From NCBI RefSeq assembly GCF_000621445.1, contig NZ_KK211281.1:61300-125299 (forward strand): DNA of 64,000 bases, given 5' to 3'. Source of the stretch: Alkalihalobacillus bogoriensis ATCC BAA-922 (GTDB taxonomy: Bacteria; Bacillota; Bacilli; Bacillales; Bacillaceae_F). Positions 53,467-62,862 of the stretch are shown piece by piece. The translations under genes were made by a program, and so were the position numbers. Every line of letters begins with the position of its first letter. Position 1 is the stretch's first letter. The notes under the pieces are model-generated. The model saw nothing but the letters and a program-made list of their open reading frames with translations. It was not told where the DNA came from and searched no databases.

Positions 53467-53708
53467 CGCAAGCTTTTGTTAAATTCAACCATAATCCTTT
53501 GTGGAAGGAGTTCTCACTTTTTTAGAAGCGCTAAATAGTTTATAATTATTAGATAATAGTAGATATTTTAATCCTTTAATTTATAATAGATATGATGAGG
53601 TTAGTGAAGACAGAAAAGGTGTGTTCCTAGGTGGCCCCTTGCTTTTTGTTATGCCGCTCGGGAGTGCCAACGCTTTTTTGCAAAATATAGAGGATAAGGA
53701 AGGTTATA

Positions 53709-55211
53709 ATGAGCGACATACAGAGAAAATCAGACATTATTTTAATTGGTGCCGGGATTATGAGTGCGACTTTAGGAACAATCTTAAAAGAATTAAAACC
53801 GGACTGGGACATTACAGTTTATGAGAAACTATCGAAACCAGGTGAAGAAAGTTCAAATGAGTGGAATAATGCAGGCACTGGTCATGCAGCGCTATGTGAA
53901 TTAAACTATACGGCTGAAAAAGCAGATGGCTCCATTGATATAAGTAAAGCGATAGCGGTAAATGAGCAGTTTCAAGTATCAATGCAATTTTGGTCTTTCC
54001 TTGTAAAAAACAAACTTATCGAAGATCCACAGGATTTCATCATGCAAATTCCTCATATGAGTTTAGTACAAGGTGAGGAAAATGTCGCTTTTTTGAAGAA
54101 ACGTTTTGAAGCGCTATCAAACAATCCGCTTTTTGAGGGAATGGAGTACTCTGAGGAAGCTGAAACATTGAAACAATGGATTCCTCTTGTTATGCAAGAC
54201 CGACCTACATCTGAAAAAATTGCAGCTACTAAAATTGACTCAGGTACAGATGTGAACTTTGGCGCCTTAACAAGGATATTATTGACTCACTTGCAAAAGA
54301 AAGAAGTCGATCTGAATTACAGCAATGATGTACAAAATATAAAACGTACGAGTGATGGATTATGGGAGTTAAAAATCCATGATGACCGCACAGGGGATAT
54401 TATCCACCATACAGCAAAGTTTATTTTTATTGGTGGCGGTGGAGGAAGCCTTCATTTACTGCAAAAGTCAGGAATTCCTGAAGGCAAACATATTGGTGGA
54501 TTTCCTGTAAGTGGTCTTTTTATGGTGTGCAATAATCCGGATGTCGTTGAGCAGCATCATGCAAAAGTGTATGGGAAAGCAAAAGTCGGTGCACCACCAA
54601 TGTCAGTGCCACATTTGGATACAAGGTTCATTGATAATAAGAAATCATTGTTATTTGGTCCGTTTGCTGGGTTTACACCTAAGTTTTTAAAATACGGCTC
54701 AATGTTTGATTTAATTACATCTGTTAAGCCACATAATGTAATAACGATGCTGGCATCAGGAGCAAAAAACTTGTCGTTAACGAAGTATTTAATTCAACAA
54801 GTCATGTTATCAAAAGAAAACCGAATGGAAGAATTACGTGAGTTTATCCCGAATGCCAAAAGTGAAGATTGGGAATTGCTTGTAGCGGGACAACGTGTGC
54901 AAGTTATTAAAGATACAGCAGAAGGAAGAGGAATCCTTCAGTTTGGTACAGAAGTTGTTAGTGCCGCTGATGGCTCAATTGCAGCACTACTTGGAGCATC
55001 ACCAGGGGCATCGACAGCAGTTCACGTTATGTTAGAAGTCATAAATCGATGTTTCCCTGAGCATATCAATGAGTGGGAGCCAAAGATTAAAGAAATGATT
55101 CCATCCTATGGTTTGTCGTTAATGGAAAATCCGGAGCTATTGCGTGAAATTCATAAATCAACAGAGGAAGTATTAGGATTAACTCCTCCAAAGCAAGTTA
55201 ATGCGATGTAA
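53709..55211 (+). CDS. mqo: malate:quinone oxidoreductase
   Basis: 500 residues. FAD-dependent, membrane-associated enzyme oxidising malate to oxaloacetate with electrons to the quinone pool (TCA cycle bypass of Mdh). N-terminal [15 protein letters not shown] (Rossmann FAD motif), [33 protein letters not shown] and C-terminal [15 protein letters not shown] are diagnostic of Mqo. AAGGAAGG precedes the ATG. Single gene with its own strong terminator. The 5' region (53467-53708) has no recognised riboswitch. Confidence 0.93.
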   Translation: MSDIQRKSDIILIGAGIMSATLGTILKELKPDWDITVYEKLSKPGEESSNEWNNAGTGHAALCELNYTAEKADGSIDISKAIAVNEQFQVSMQFWSFLVKNKLIEDPQDFIMQIPHMSLVQGEENVAFLKKRFEALSNNPLFEGMEYSEEAETLKQWIPLVMQDRPTSEKIAATKIDSGTDVNFGALTRILLTHLQKKEVDLNYSNDVQNIKRTSDGLWELKIHDDRTGDIIHHTAKFIFIGGGGGSLHLLQKSGIPEGKHIGGFPVSGLFMVCNNPDVVEQHHAKVYGKAKVGAPPMSVPHLDTRFIDNKKSLLFGPFAGFTPKFLKYGSMFDLITSVKPHNVITMLASGAKNLSLTKYLIQQVMLSKENRMEELREFIPNAKSEDWELLVAGQRVQVIKDTAEGRGILQFGTEVVSAADGSIAALLGASPGASTAVHVMLEVINRCFPEHINEWEPKIKEMIPSYGLSLMENPELLREIHKSTEEVLGLTPPKQVNAM

Positions 55212-55419
55212 TGACGAATAAAGGGGAGTAACGTTTCTTTCCTTTTCTCTATTGCAAAAATTGGTAATCAATCATTTCTTATTTACAACCATCTTCCTTT
55301 TTACTACTATAGTAGGATGAGAAGGGACAATAGAGCTCTTCTTTTACATTTAAGAAAGAAACACAATAATTACATTTAGTTTTGGCAGGAATGCTTTAGA
55401 TTGATACGCTAAACATAAG

Positions 55420-55465
55420 CCGAAATAGCAAAAAGACATATTCTTTTTGCTATTTCGGTTTTTTT
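55420..55465. terminator. strong terminator after mqo
   Basis: CCGAAATAGCAAAAAG and CTTTTTGCTATTTCGG form a perfect 16-bp stem with a 7-base loop, then TTTTTTT. Confidence 0.85.
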
Positions 55466-55496
55466 CTTTTATTTTTCGTTAATGGGGGAAATAGTG

Positions 55497-55916
55497 ATGA
55501 AAGGTCAGGGCACCAACATTCGTATGAATGATTATTTATATGCGGTTGCTGTCACAATAAAAATAAAATACGTAGAAGACATGTCTGAAATTGTTAAGGA
55601 AATAATCGAGCTATGCGAATCAGAAATGAGTGAATGTGAAGACATGATTCATACGATGAAAAGAAAACTCGAAAACATTGAAAAGATGGGTAATGACTGT
55701 AACAAATTAATGAAAGAGGAAATGGAAGATCCTAAATATAGAGAGGTTTTTTTAGCTTTAACGAAGTTACTAACTGAACAATTGAAGGACTTTTCGTGTG
55801 CGATGAACATGTTAGAACAACGTATGAAACAACTTCCAATCTCCAACATGACAAAAATTAAAGTGGCTTTTAAAATAAATAAAATAATTCGTGTAGCAGA
55901 AAAAATTATAAAGTAA
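55497..55916 (+). CDS. coiled-coil hypothetical protein
   Basis: 139 residues, almost all helical, with a Glu/Met-rich middle (ELCESEMSECEDMIHTMKRK) predicted as coiled coil. Four cysteines are scattered, no membrane segment. ATG at 55497 is eight bases after GGGGGAA; an in-frame ATG at 55482 is possible. No family recognised. It lies upstream of the DUF2294 gene. Confidence 0.45.
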   Translation: MKGQGTNIRMNDYLYAVAVTIKIKYVEDMSEIVKEIIELCESEMSECEDMIHTMKRKLENIEKMGNDCNKLMKEEMEDPKYREVFLALTKLLTEQLKDFSCAMNMLEQRMKQLPISNMTKIKVAFKINKIIRVAEKIIK

Positions 55917-55983
55917 ATTTAATAATGCAAAAAGTTGTCCATACTAGTATAGGTTTACATGGTTAGAGAGGATGAGTTTTGCA

Positions 55984-56724
55984 GTGCAAGAAGAAATGGA
56001 ACATCTCCAAAAAGAAATTAGTGGTTACACAGGAAAAGTATTTCGAGAGATTTTTGGGAAAGGGCCACAGTCTGTTCAAACCTCCATTGGTTTTACATTT
56101 ATTACGATTTATTTAAGAAACTTTATTACACCTGCCGAGCAAGTCTTGATGGGACAAGATCAAGTAATGACCATTTAACAAATGAGAGATAAGTTAATGG
56201 AAACCATTATTCCACAACTGAATACGTTTATTGAAGTAAGGACAGGTAAAAAGGTTCGAGAGTTTTATTATGACTGGAACTTACATAATAAGTCAGCCAT
56301 GTTCACTTCCATTAGTTCTGACCCGTTTACATCGGAAGAAGTTTTGCAAGAACAATACAAGCAAAGAGACTTAATCAATAAAGAAATCATTGATATTAGT
56401 GAACGTGCTGAAAAAAGTCCAGAAGAAATTTACTCTTGTCAAATGGATGATAGAACGATTGTAGTCATTCGGAATGGGATATTAGTTCGAATTGAAAAAG
56501 AATTGATTCGGTTAGGCAATAGTGAACTTTTAAAGCGAGTGAAGAGAAACTTAGAAAAGCATTATTTACACAATAATAGCAGACTTGAGTGGATTTTTAA
56601 CCATCATATTGTTGATGCATTAGTTGACTGGGATTTTAATTTAGATAAAAGTGTAATTGTCCTTAAATTAAATCAAGCAAAACCGAAAAAGCCTAATTAT
56701 GAAAAGGTGGATATTGCAGAATAA
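55984..56724 (+). pseudogene. tandem DUF2294 protein interrupted by an in-frame TAA
   Basis: One frame runs from about 55972 to 56724 with a single stop, TAA at 56176-56178. Upstream part: KVFREIFGKGPQSVQTSIG, NFITPAEQVL; downstream: KLMETIIPQLNTFIEVRTGKK. Together they form a complete DUF2294 domain and a second, more divergent one (about residues 145-240). DUF2294 proteins are common in spore-formers and poorly understood. The stop splits the first domain in two, so the gene is either inactive or read through. A start at GTG 55984 or ATG 55996 is more likely than ATG 55972, which touches GAGAGG. Confidence 0.7.
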
Positions 56725-56861
56725 CATGTTTGTTACATACTGTAGAAAATCCTGGATACTATTACCGTTAAATAGTTTTCGTTTGAACATAACGTTATCA
56801 ACGGTTAAAACCGATATAACCATAAAAGAATAAGAATATGAACTCACTTGAGGAGAGGATA

Positions 56862-58535
56862 ATGAACCTTACCATCGTTAGCAGAATCGCTATTTTTACA
56901 CTTCCTACATTTGCTGTATTCTATTATGGTTGGATACTCTATTTCCGTTTTAATGAGTTTTGGTTAGTTATAGGGGCAAATACATTACATCTCATTGCTC
57001 CTTTATTAGCCACTGTTTTTTTAGTGATTCCTTTTATCCAAACAAAAGGCCGGGAACGTCTATATTATAGTTTACTTTTTATCAGTTGTTTGTTTTATGC
57101 AGTTGGACAAGCAATTTGGAATTATTATGAAATTATTGTAGGACAGTACACACCATTTCCTGGTTTATCCGATGTGTTTTATTTTTTACAAGCACTTTTG
57201 TTTTTTTGTGCTGTTCTTATCAAAATGAAACAAAATTTCACAAACTCAGCGTTAGCTCAATATCAATTTGATATTTTAAGCTTCCTTATTATTTTGTTTT
57301 TGTTTAGTTTTGAATATATATTCAAGCCTTTATTTATAGAACCGTATACGTTTACAGAGGTTTTCTTTTACTTTTCATATTTTATACTTGATATTGGAAT
57401 TGTATTAGCTCTACTCGTATTAAATTATTACACGGAGATTAATAAAGAAATTAAGGTATTAATTATTGGCGCCTCCATTCTCGTCATTAGCCATATCGCT
57501 TATTCAATTATGTTACTCGAGACAAGCTACCAAACGGGAAATTTAATTGATCCATTATTTTCGATTGGTCTTTTGCTAATTGGTGTATCAGGACTTTATC
57601 GTAATACGCTATCTGAAAATCGAATATACCAACAAAACCGCTTTTTTTATACAAGAATGGTTTTTCCAATTGCGTTAATTTTGCTTTTGTTTATTTGGTA
57701 TGTGCTGCATCAGTATAACGACCATAATTTCCATTTTTTTGATTTAGGTGTTATTGCTATTGTTTTATTGACGCTTTGTCGTATCATCATTTCAAGAATT
57801 GAAGTGATACGAATGTTAAAAAGTAAAATAAAAGAATTAACGATAGCAAAAGACATTCAAGAAAAATCATTGCCACAGCCTATTCATGATGACAAAATCC
57901 AAATTTCAACGTTTTATGATGCTTCTGAAGAATTATCAGGTGATTTCTACATGTGGTTTAAAGTTGATGAAGATAAATATGGTTTCCTCGTTATTGATGT
58001 GATGGGGCATGGTGTTTCATCGGCTCTTATAACGATGTCTATTCAATCTGTAGCGAGAGAAATTGTATTAAGAGAACAAACGCCAACGGTCGTTATGGAA
58101 GAGCTTTCAAAATATATGTATGAACTGTTTCATAGTGAAGACCATATGTATTACTTTACTGGTATTTACATTTTGTTAAATACAAAAGAAAAACGAATGA
58201 CTTATGTGAATGGTGGGCATCCGACTGGGCTTTGGAAAGAGAAAGATGGCAATGTAGTTCGTTTAGCTTCGACGTGTCCTCCAATAGGATTGTCAGCACA
58301 ATCTCCAGTGATTTCAGAGGACATTTCATATTCGAACCCGGGTAGACTTGTCTTATGTACGGATGGATTACTAGAAAAGCTTAGCAGTTCTCATGATGTC
58401 AATGAATTGGAAGAGTATGTCATTGCCCATGAAAATGTAGAGCTTGATGATTTTAAAATGAAACTTGTATCAAAGCTACAACATGGTGGAAATAGTGATG
58501 ACGATAAATGTTTAGTCATTATTGATGTAAAATAG
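56862..58535 (+). CDS. membrane-bound PP2C/SpoIIE-type phosphatase (RsbU-like)
   Basis: 557 residues. Eight or nine membrane helices occupy the N-terminal half (about 10-310), a linker helix (about 320-345) follows, and the C-terminal SpoIIE domain (about 350-557) has ASEELSGDFYMWF, VIDVMGHGVSSALIT, VNGGHPTG, LVLCTDGLLEK and NSDDDKCLVI, which include the metal-binding Asp residues. Such proteins dephosphorylate anti-anti-sigma factors in general stress signalling. GAGGAGAGG precedes ATG 56862; an in-frame ATG at 56838 lacks one. No partner-switch genes lie nearby, so the target is elsewhere. The polytopic half may be the sensor. Confidence 0.85.
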   Translation: MNLTIVSRIAIFTLPTFAVFYYGWILYFRFNEFWLVIGANTLHLIAPLLATVFLVIPFIQTKGRERLYYSLLFISCLFYAVGQAIWNYYEIIVGQYTPFPGLSDVFYFLQALLFFCAVLIKMKQNFTNSALAQYQFDILSFLIILFLFSFEYIFKPLFIEPYTFTEVFFYFSYFILDIGIVLALLVLNYYTEINKEIKVLIIGASILVISHIAYSIMLLETSYQTGNLIDPLFSIGLLLIGVSGLYRNTLSENRIYQQNRFFYTRMVFPIALILLLFIWYVLHQYNDHNFHFFDLGVIAIVLLTLCRIIISRIEVIRMLKSKIKELTIAKDIQEKSLPQPIHDDKIQISTFYDASEELSGDFYMWFKVDEDKYGFLVIDVMGHGVSSALITMSIQSVAREIVLREQTPTVVMEELSKYMYELFHSEDHMYYFTGIYILLNTKEKRMTYVNGGHPTGLWKEKDGNVVRLASTCPPIGLSAQSPVISEDISYSNPGRLVLCTDGLLEKLSSSHDVNELEEYVIAHENVELDDFKMKLVSKLQHGGNSDDDKCLVIIDVK

Positions 58536-58540
58536 GAAAA

Positions 58541-58580
58541 GGTTGTCTTGTGGGGAAGATATAAATCCCACGTGACAACC
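58541..58580 (+). terminator. terminator after the phosphatase gene
   Basis: GGTTGTCTTGTGGG pairs with CCCACGTGACAACC with two mismatches around a 12-base loop, then ATTTT. Confidence 0.65.
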
Positions 58581-58655
58581 ATTTTAGTTACATGCCGATG
58601 AATGAAACTGTATGGATGATGCCAGTAACATAATGGATAGAAGTGATCAAGTTTA

Positions 58656-58787
58656 TACGGACATTCGTTCCGTTAAATTACATAAAGGAGCAAATTTTAT
58701 TGTTAGATTAATAAATAACGTAACCTATGTCTGATAAAAATAGAAAAAACTTGCTTTTTCATAAAATAGTGGAGTATATGTCCTTAA
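58656..58787. repeat. palindrome cluster 3 (three units)
   Basis: Units at 58656-58675 (forward), about 58717-58736 (reverse, degenerate) and 58767-58787 (reverse), spacings 61 and 50, matching the 2-3-4 part of clusters 1 and 2. Confidence 0.6.
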
Positions 58788-58815
58788 GCTAACCAACCAA
58801 AATCACTTCATTACT

Positions 58816-58845
58816 AGACGACCAAATATGGTCGTCTTTTTTCTT
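58816..58845 (+). terminator. terminator after palindrome cluster 3
   Basis: AGACGACC and GGTCGTCT form a perfect 8-bp stem with a 6-base loop, followed by TTTTTTC. No coding gene ends here, so it may end a read-through or non-coding transcript containing cluster 3. Confidence 0.7.
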
Positions 58846-59065
58846 TAGTCAAAACGAAAAATGTAAAAAAGTCGAAAATAGCAATATCATTAAAAAACTG
58901 GTTGCCAATAATGTTTATGTAATAATATACTGAAATTGGTAGGATTATTGAAAAAATTGTAAAACGACGGTGGCTGCTGTCGGAATGGTGGTGCAAATCT
59001 AGTAAAATTAGAAGATGATAAATTGGAATTAGTAGAAAAGACTTATGAAACTAAGGAGGACAGAA

Positions 59066-60538
59066 ATGAATTTTATAAAACGAGGTTTATTGAGCATTAC
59101 GAGGAATAAAGTGAAGTCAATCATTTTGTTAGCTATTATTTTAATTTTAGGAAACTTAATTGCTGGTGCGATTTCTATTCAACAAGCGACAACAAATGTT
59201 GAAAAAACGATAAAGGAACGTATGGGAACAGCGGCAACCGTTGATTTAGACTATGACTCTCTTTGGAACTCGGACATGACTGAAGAAGAAATGATGAATG
59301 TCAATCCCGAGATGTTAACACTTGATCAGATTAAACAAATTGGGGAATTGAGTCAAGTGAAATATTACGATTATAGTAGTAGGACTAATTTAGGATCCAA
59401 TCATGTAAAAAGTTTCACAGTTTATGAAGAAGATATGGAATATGAAAGTCCTTATTTTGAAACGAACTTTTTTATTAAAGGTGTGAACTATGCCCCAATT
59501 ATTGATTTTGAAGAAGGAAAAAATCAAATAGTTGAAGGACGGGTGTTCACGAATGAAGAAGTGGAGAATGGAGCGGCTGTTACTGTCATTTCAAAAAAGC
59601 TAGCCGAAGTAAATAATCTCCATGTTGGTGATAATTTAATTTTAACGAGTGCGGTAATAGATTATACAGGTCAACAAGAAGAGATTCTTGATTCAAGAGA
59701 TGTACCTTTAGAAATTGTCGGCTTGTTTGAGCCTGTTACGGTTGAACGAACAGAAGATGAAAACAATCAACACGGCATGTGGGACTTCATGGATATGGAA
59801 ACACAAAATACTGTGTATGTCCCAAATGATATTGTGTTAAGCGAGCGAAAATATGACCTGGAAAAACGAATGGAATTGGATGAAGAATTTCGAAAAATGG
59901 TCGAAGAAGAAGGCGATGCATGGCTTCAAGAATATTATCAACCGATTTATATTTTAAACTCTACAGATGATGCTCAAGCTTTTGCTGAAGATGCTCTTAC
60001 ATTAGTACCTGATTATTATGTTGTTCGACATGCGAGTGACCAATATGACTCTATTTCTGGACCAATAAAGTCAATGTCGAAACTATCAGGATATGTATTA
60101 ATTGTTTCTGTCGCTGCTTCGATTTTAATTATTGGACTTGTTGTCCTCTTATTCTTACGTGATAGAAGACGTGAGCTAGGTATTTATTTATCACTTGGCG
60201 AGCGCCGTGGCCGCGTTATCGGACAAATTGTCATTGAAGTATTTGTTATTGCTTTAATTGGAATTACGCTCTCTTTATTTACGGGGAACTTAATTGCAAG
60301 CGGTGTTTCTGGCACGTTAATGCAGTCGGATACAGTAAATCAAGATGAGTTTTATTACTATGGTGATGATTTCACTTCGAATTTAACAACATCGGATGTG
60401 TTAAATTCGTATGAAGTTCAACTTAGTCCAACGTATATTTTAATGTTTATCATTATCGGTCTTGCTACCGTGTTATTCTCAACCATTATTCCACTGATTT
60501 ATATTGTTAGACTGAATCCGAAGAAAATATTAATGTAG
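59066..60538 (+). CDS. FtsX-type ABC transporter permease
   Basis: 490 residues. One N-terminal helix (about 17-38), a ~300-residue extracytoplasmic domain rich in Glu/Asp, and three C-terminal helices (about 340-485) forming one FtsX domain; MacB-like topology. GGAGGAC precedes the ATG at 59066. First gene of a three-gene unit with an ATPase (12 bases downstream) and a PASTA protein. Probably a mechanotransmission pump or signalling unit in the cell envelope. Confidence 0.85.
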   Translation: MNFIKRGLLSITRNKVKSIILLAIILILGNLIAGAISIQQATTNVEKTIKERMGTAATVDLDYDSLWNSDMTEEEMMNVNPEMLTLDQIKQIGELSQVKYYDYSSRTNLGSNHVKSFTVYEEDMEYESPYFETNFFIKGVNYAPIIDFEEGKNQIVEGRVFTNEEVENGAAVTVISKKLAEVNNLHVGDNLILTSAVIDYTGQQEEILDSRDVPLEIVGLFEPVTVERTEDENNQHGMWDFMDMETQNTVYVPNDIVLSERKYDLEKRMELDEEFRKMVEEEGDAWLQEYYQPIYILNSTDDAQAFAEDALTLVPDYYVVRHASDQYDSISGPIKSMSKLSGYVLIVSVAASILIIGLVVLLFLRDRRRELGIYLSLGERRGRVIGQIVIEVFVIALIGITLSLFTGNLIASGVSGTLMQSDTVNQDEFYYYGDDFTSNLTTSDVLNSYEVQLSPTYILMFIIIGLATVLFSTIIPLIYIVRLNPKKILM

Positions 60539-60550
60539 AGAGGTGAAAAC

Positions 60551-61222
60551 ATGATACTTGAAGCAAAAAACTTAGACTACTATTACCAAGACGGAGAAAG
60601 CCGCCGTTATATTTTACGAGATACAAATGCCTCTTTCGAAAAAGGAAAGTTTTATACAATTTTAGGACAATCAGGTTCAGGAAAAACGTCCTTTCTTGCG
60701 TTATTAAGTGCACTTGATTCCCCACAAGGTGGGAGTGTTGTTTATGATGGCAAAGACATTAAACAAATTGGTTATGAAAACTATCGACGTAATCATATCG
60801 GGATTATTTTTCAAAGCTATAACTTAATTCCATCACTAACTGCAGTGGAAAATGTACTTGTCCCGATGTCGATTACAGAAAATGATATACCCGAAGATAA
60901 AAAAGAGGTCGCCTATAACCTATTAGATTATATCGGGATTGTAAAAAGCAAAGCAGACCGTTATGTCAATAAGCTTTCTGGTGGGGAGCAACAGCGTGTT
61001 GCCATTGCGCGTGCTCTTGCTACAAATGTAGAATTAATTCTCGCCGATGAGCCTACAGGAAACCTTGATGAAGAAATGGAACAGGAAATCATTGATATTT
61101 TCAAAAAACTAGCACATGAACACCAAAAATGTGTCATTGTCGTTACTCACTCAAATGAAATTGCTCAACAATCTGACCAAATTTTCACGTTGAAAAAAGG
61201 AGTTCTTTCAACAAATGAGTGA
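60551..61222 (+). CDS. ABC transporter ATPase (MacB/LolD type)
   Basis: 223 residues. Walker [11 protein letters not shown]-loop [14 protein letters not shown], signature LSGGEQQR, Walker [22 protein letters not shown] precedes the ATG. Works with the permease just upstream. Its last codons overlap the start of the PASTA gene by 8 bases. Confidence 0.9.
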   Translation: MILEAKNLDYYYQDGESRRYILRDTNASFEKGKFYTILGQSGSGKTSFLALLSALDSPQGGSVVYDGKDIKQIGYENYRRNHIGIIFQSYNLIPSLTAVENVLVPMSITENDIPEDKKEVAYNLLDYIGIVKSKADRYVNKLSGGEQQRVAIARALATNVELILADEPTGNLDEEMEQEIIDIFKKLAHEHQKCVIVVTHSNEIAQQSDQIFTLKKGVLSTNE

Positions 61223-62654
61223 TTTCTTATCGAGATTTAATAAAGATAATTACGATAAGCTTCAAGATGAAAAGCAAGAAAAAGAAATAAAGAGTGAAAC
61301 GGACAATGCTGAAAAAGTAGAAGAGTCAGCTCCTACTGACGAGATAGCATCTTCTTCAGAGGTGACACCTGTCAAAGCAAGTCAATCACCCGCACCAAGT
61401 AGCCGGAGATCAGAAGCGGTGGAAGAATTAGAAATTGATCCTGAATATCAAAAGAAAAAAAGAAGAAGAATTATATATTCTATTATTGGGGCGATTGCCG
61501 CGCTTTTGCTCATTTTTGTTATTTATTATCAAGTCGTACATGTGACAATGGAGGATTTTGTAGGAGATTCTGTTCAAGAAGCGCGCTCGTGGGCTAATGA
61601 AAACGGGATTGAAATTGAGGTTAAACATGAGACAAGCATGGAACATGAGGCAAATCATGTGATTACACAGAGTGTGCCAGCTGGAAAAAAAGTCCGTAAA
61701 GGTAAAACAATACAGCTTGTAAGTAGCTCAGGTCCTGACCCGGAAGAACAAATTGAACTGCCAGAGTTTAAAGAATTAAGTCAGTATGAGGCAGAAACAT
61801 GGATTGCAGACAATAAAGTCGAAAATCTTCAACTGATTTCGGAATACAGTGATGATATTGAACAAGGTGAGTTCATTCGATTTGAAATCCGAGATTCTGC
61901 GATTGATGAATCAGAGTACCGCAGAAAAGATCGAGCGATTGTCTATTACTCGAGAGGGAAGGAAGTATTTGAAAAAAATATAACCGTCCCTAATTTCACT
62001 GGAAAAACAATGGATGAAGTTGAACAGTGGGCCAAGACAAATGAGATTGATTTGAAAGTAGAAGAAGAAGATTCTAATAATGTAGAAGCTGGTTTGGTCA
62101 TAAGCCAGAGTGTGTCTCCTGATGAGAAAGTGGCCAAACGTGATGAGATGGAAGTTGTTGTCTCATTAGGAAAAGCTGTTGTTGTACCAAACTTCGGTGA
62201 ATTAACAATGGAAGAAGCGTCAAGCTATCCAGGTCTATCTCCAATCGTTAAACAAAAATTCCATGCTAGTGTTTCATATGGTGGTCTTATTTCACAATCG
62301 ATTGAAGCAGGGACAAAGCTTACGGATCAAGAAGAGACGAATTTAACGGTTGTATATTCTGAAGGGCAACCTTATTTACGTGATTACCGTGGGCAACTAG
62401 AAGGAGATTTACCGAGACTTTTTTACGAAGATTATCAGTCACGAGGAGCAAATATTCGTTATAAAGTAAAATATGTTTCAGCTCCTGAAGTAAAAGGAAC
62501 AGTTGTAAGTATGAGTAAGTTTAATGAATTTGTCCCAATGACGTATACGGTTGTCATTGGAGTTAGTAATAATACAAATGCCCCTGCTTCACCTTGGGAA
62601 AACGATGGAGGAACGTCTGAACCTCCACCAGAAGAGGTTGAGGTAGACAAATAA
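61215..62654 (+). CDS. single-span membrane protein with extracellular PASTA repeats
   Basis: 479 residues. A cytoplasmic, highly charged N-terminal tail (about 1-75), one membrane helix (about 81-102, after RRRI), then four PASTA-type repeats (about 110-172, 178-250, 258-318, 320-378), the last two least regular, a further beta domain (about 380-455) and a Pro/Glu tail. PASTA domains bind muropeptides or beta-lactams in PrkC-type kinases and PBPs, but here there is no kinase or PBP domain. Its start lies inside the ATPase gene, so the three proteins should act together, perhaps linking transport to cell-wall status. Confidence 0.82.
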   Translation: MSDFLSRFNKDNYDKLQDEKQEKEIKSETDNAEKVEESAPTDEIASSSEVTPVKASQSPAPSSRRSEAVEELEIDPEYQKKKRRRIIYSIIGAIAALLLIFVIYYQVVHVTMEDFVGDSVQEARSWANENGIEIEVKHETSMEHEANHVITQSVPAGKKVRKGKTIQLVSSSGPDPEEQIELPEFKELSQYEAETWIADNKVENLQLISEYSDDIEQGEFIRFEIRDSAIDESEYRRKDRAIVYYSRGKEVFEKNITVPNFTGKTMDEVEQWAKTNEIDLKVEEEDSNNVEAGLVISQSVSPDEKVAKRDEMEVVVSLGKAVVVPNFGELTMEEASSYPGLSPIVKQKFHASVSYGGLISQSIEAGTKLTDQEETNLTVVYSEGQPYLRDYRGQLEGDLPRLFYEDYQSRGANIRYKVKYVSAPEVKGTVVSMSKFNEFVPMTYTVVIGVSNNTNAPASPWENDGGTSEPPPEEVEVDK

Positions 62655-62667
62655 AGATAATATCGAG

Positions 62668-62694
62668 CGACCTAATCATTAGGTCGTTTTTTTT
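62668..62694 (+). terminator. terminator of the ABC-PASTA operon
   Basis: CGACCTAAT and ATTAGGTCG are perfectly paired around one base (a 3-base loop in practice), followed by TTTTTTTT. Confidence 0.8.
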
Positions 62695-62709
62695 GGATAT
62701 ATTAAAAGG

Positions 62710-62760
62710 TATTAAAATTTTGATATAGCAGTGAAGCTTCGAAAGCTTATTTTAGAAGAA
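62710..62760 (+). repeat. dispersed ~60-bp intergenic repeat, copy C
   Basis: AAAATTTTGATATAGCAGTG, GAAGCTTCGAAAGCTTATT and TTAGAAGAA match copies A (44678) and B (50131). It lacks the 3' GCGAAGACTCC part. Confidence 0.75.
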
Positions 62761-62782
62761 TAATATTTCCTTGAAAATAAAT

Positions 62783-62825
62783 TTGACAAAAATCATCATT
62801 TATATTTAAATGATAGTAATTATCA
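62783..62825 (+). promoter_or_regulatory. Fur-controlled promoter of the siderophore-binding lipoprotein
   Basis: TTGACA at 62784-62789 is a -35 candidate. TGATAGTAATTATCA at 62811-62825 is a 7-1-7 Fur box with one mismatch, about 38 bases before the start codon, overlapping the expected -10/+1 area. Confidence 0.75.
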
Positions 62826-62862
62826 TTATCAAAACTTTGGAGACAGCATGAGGGGGATATAT

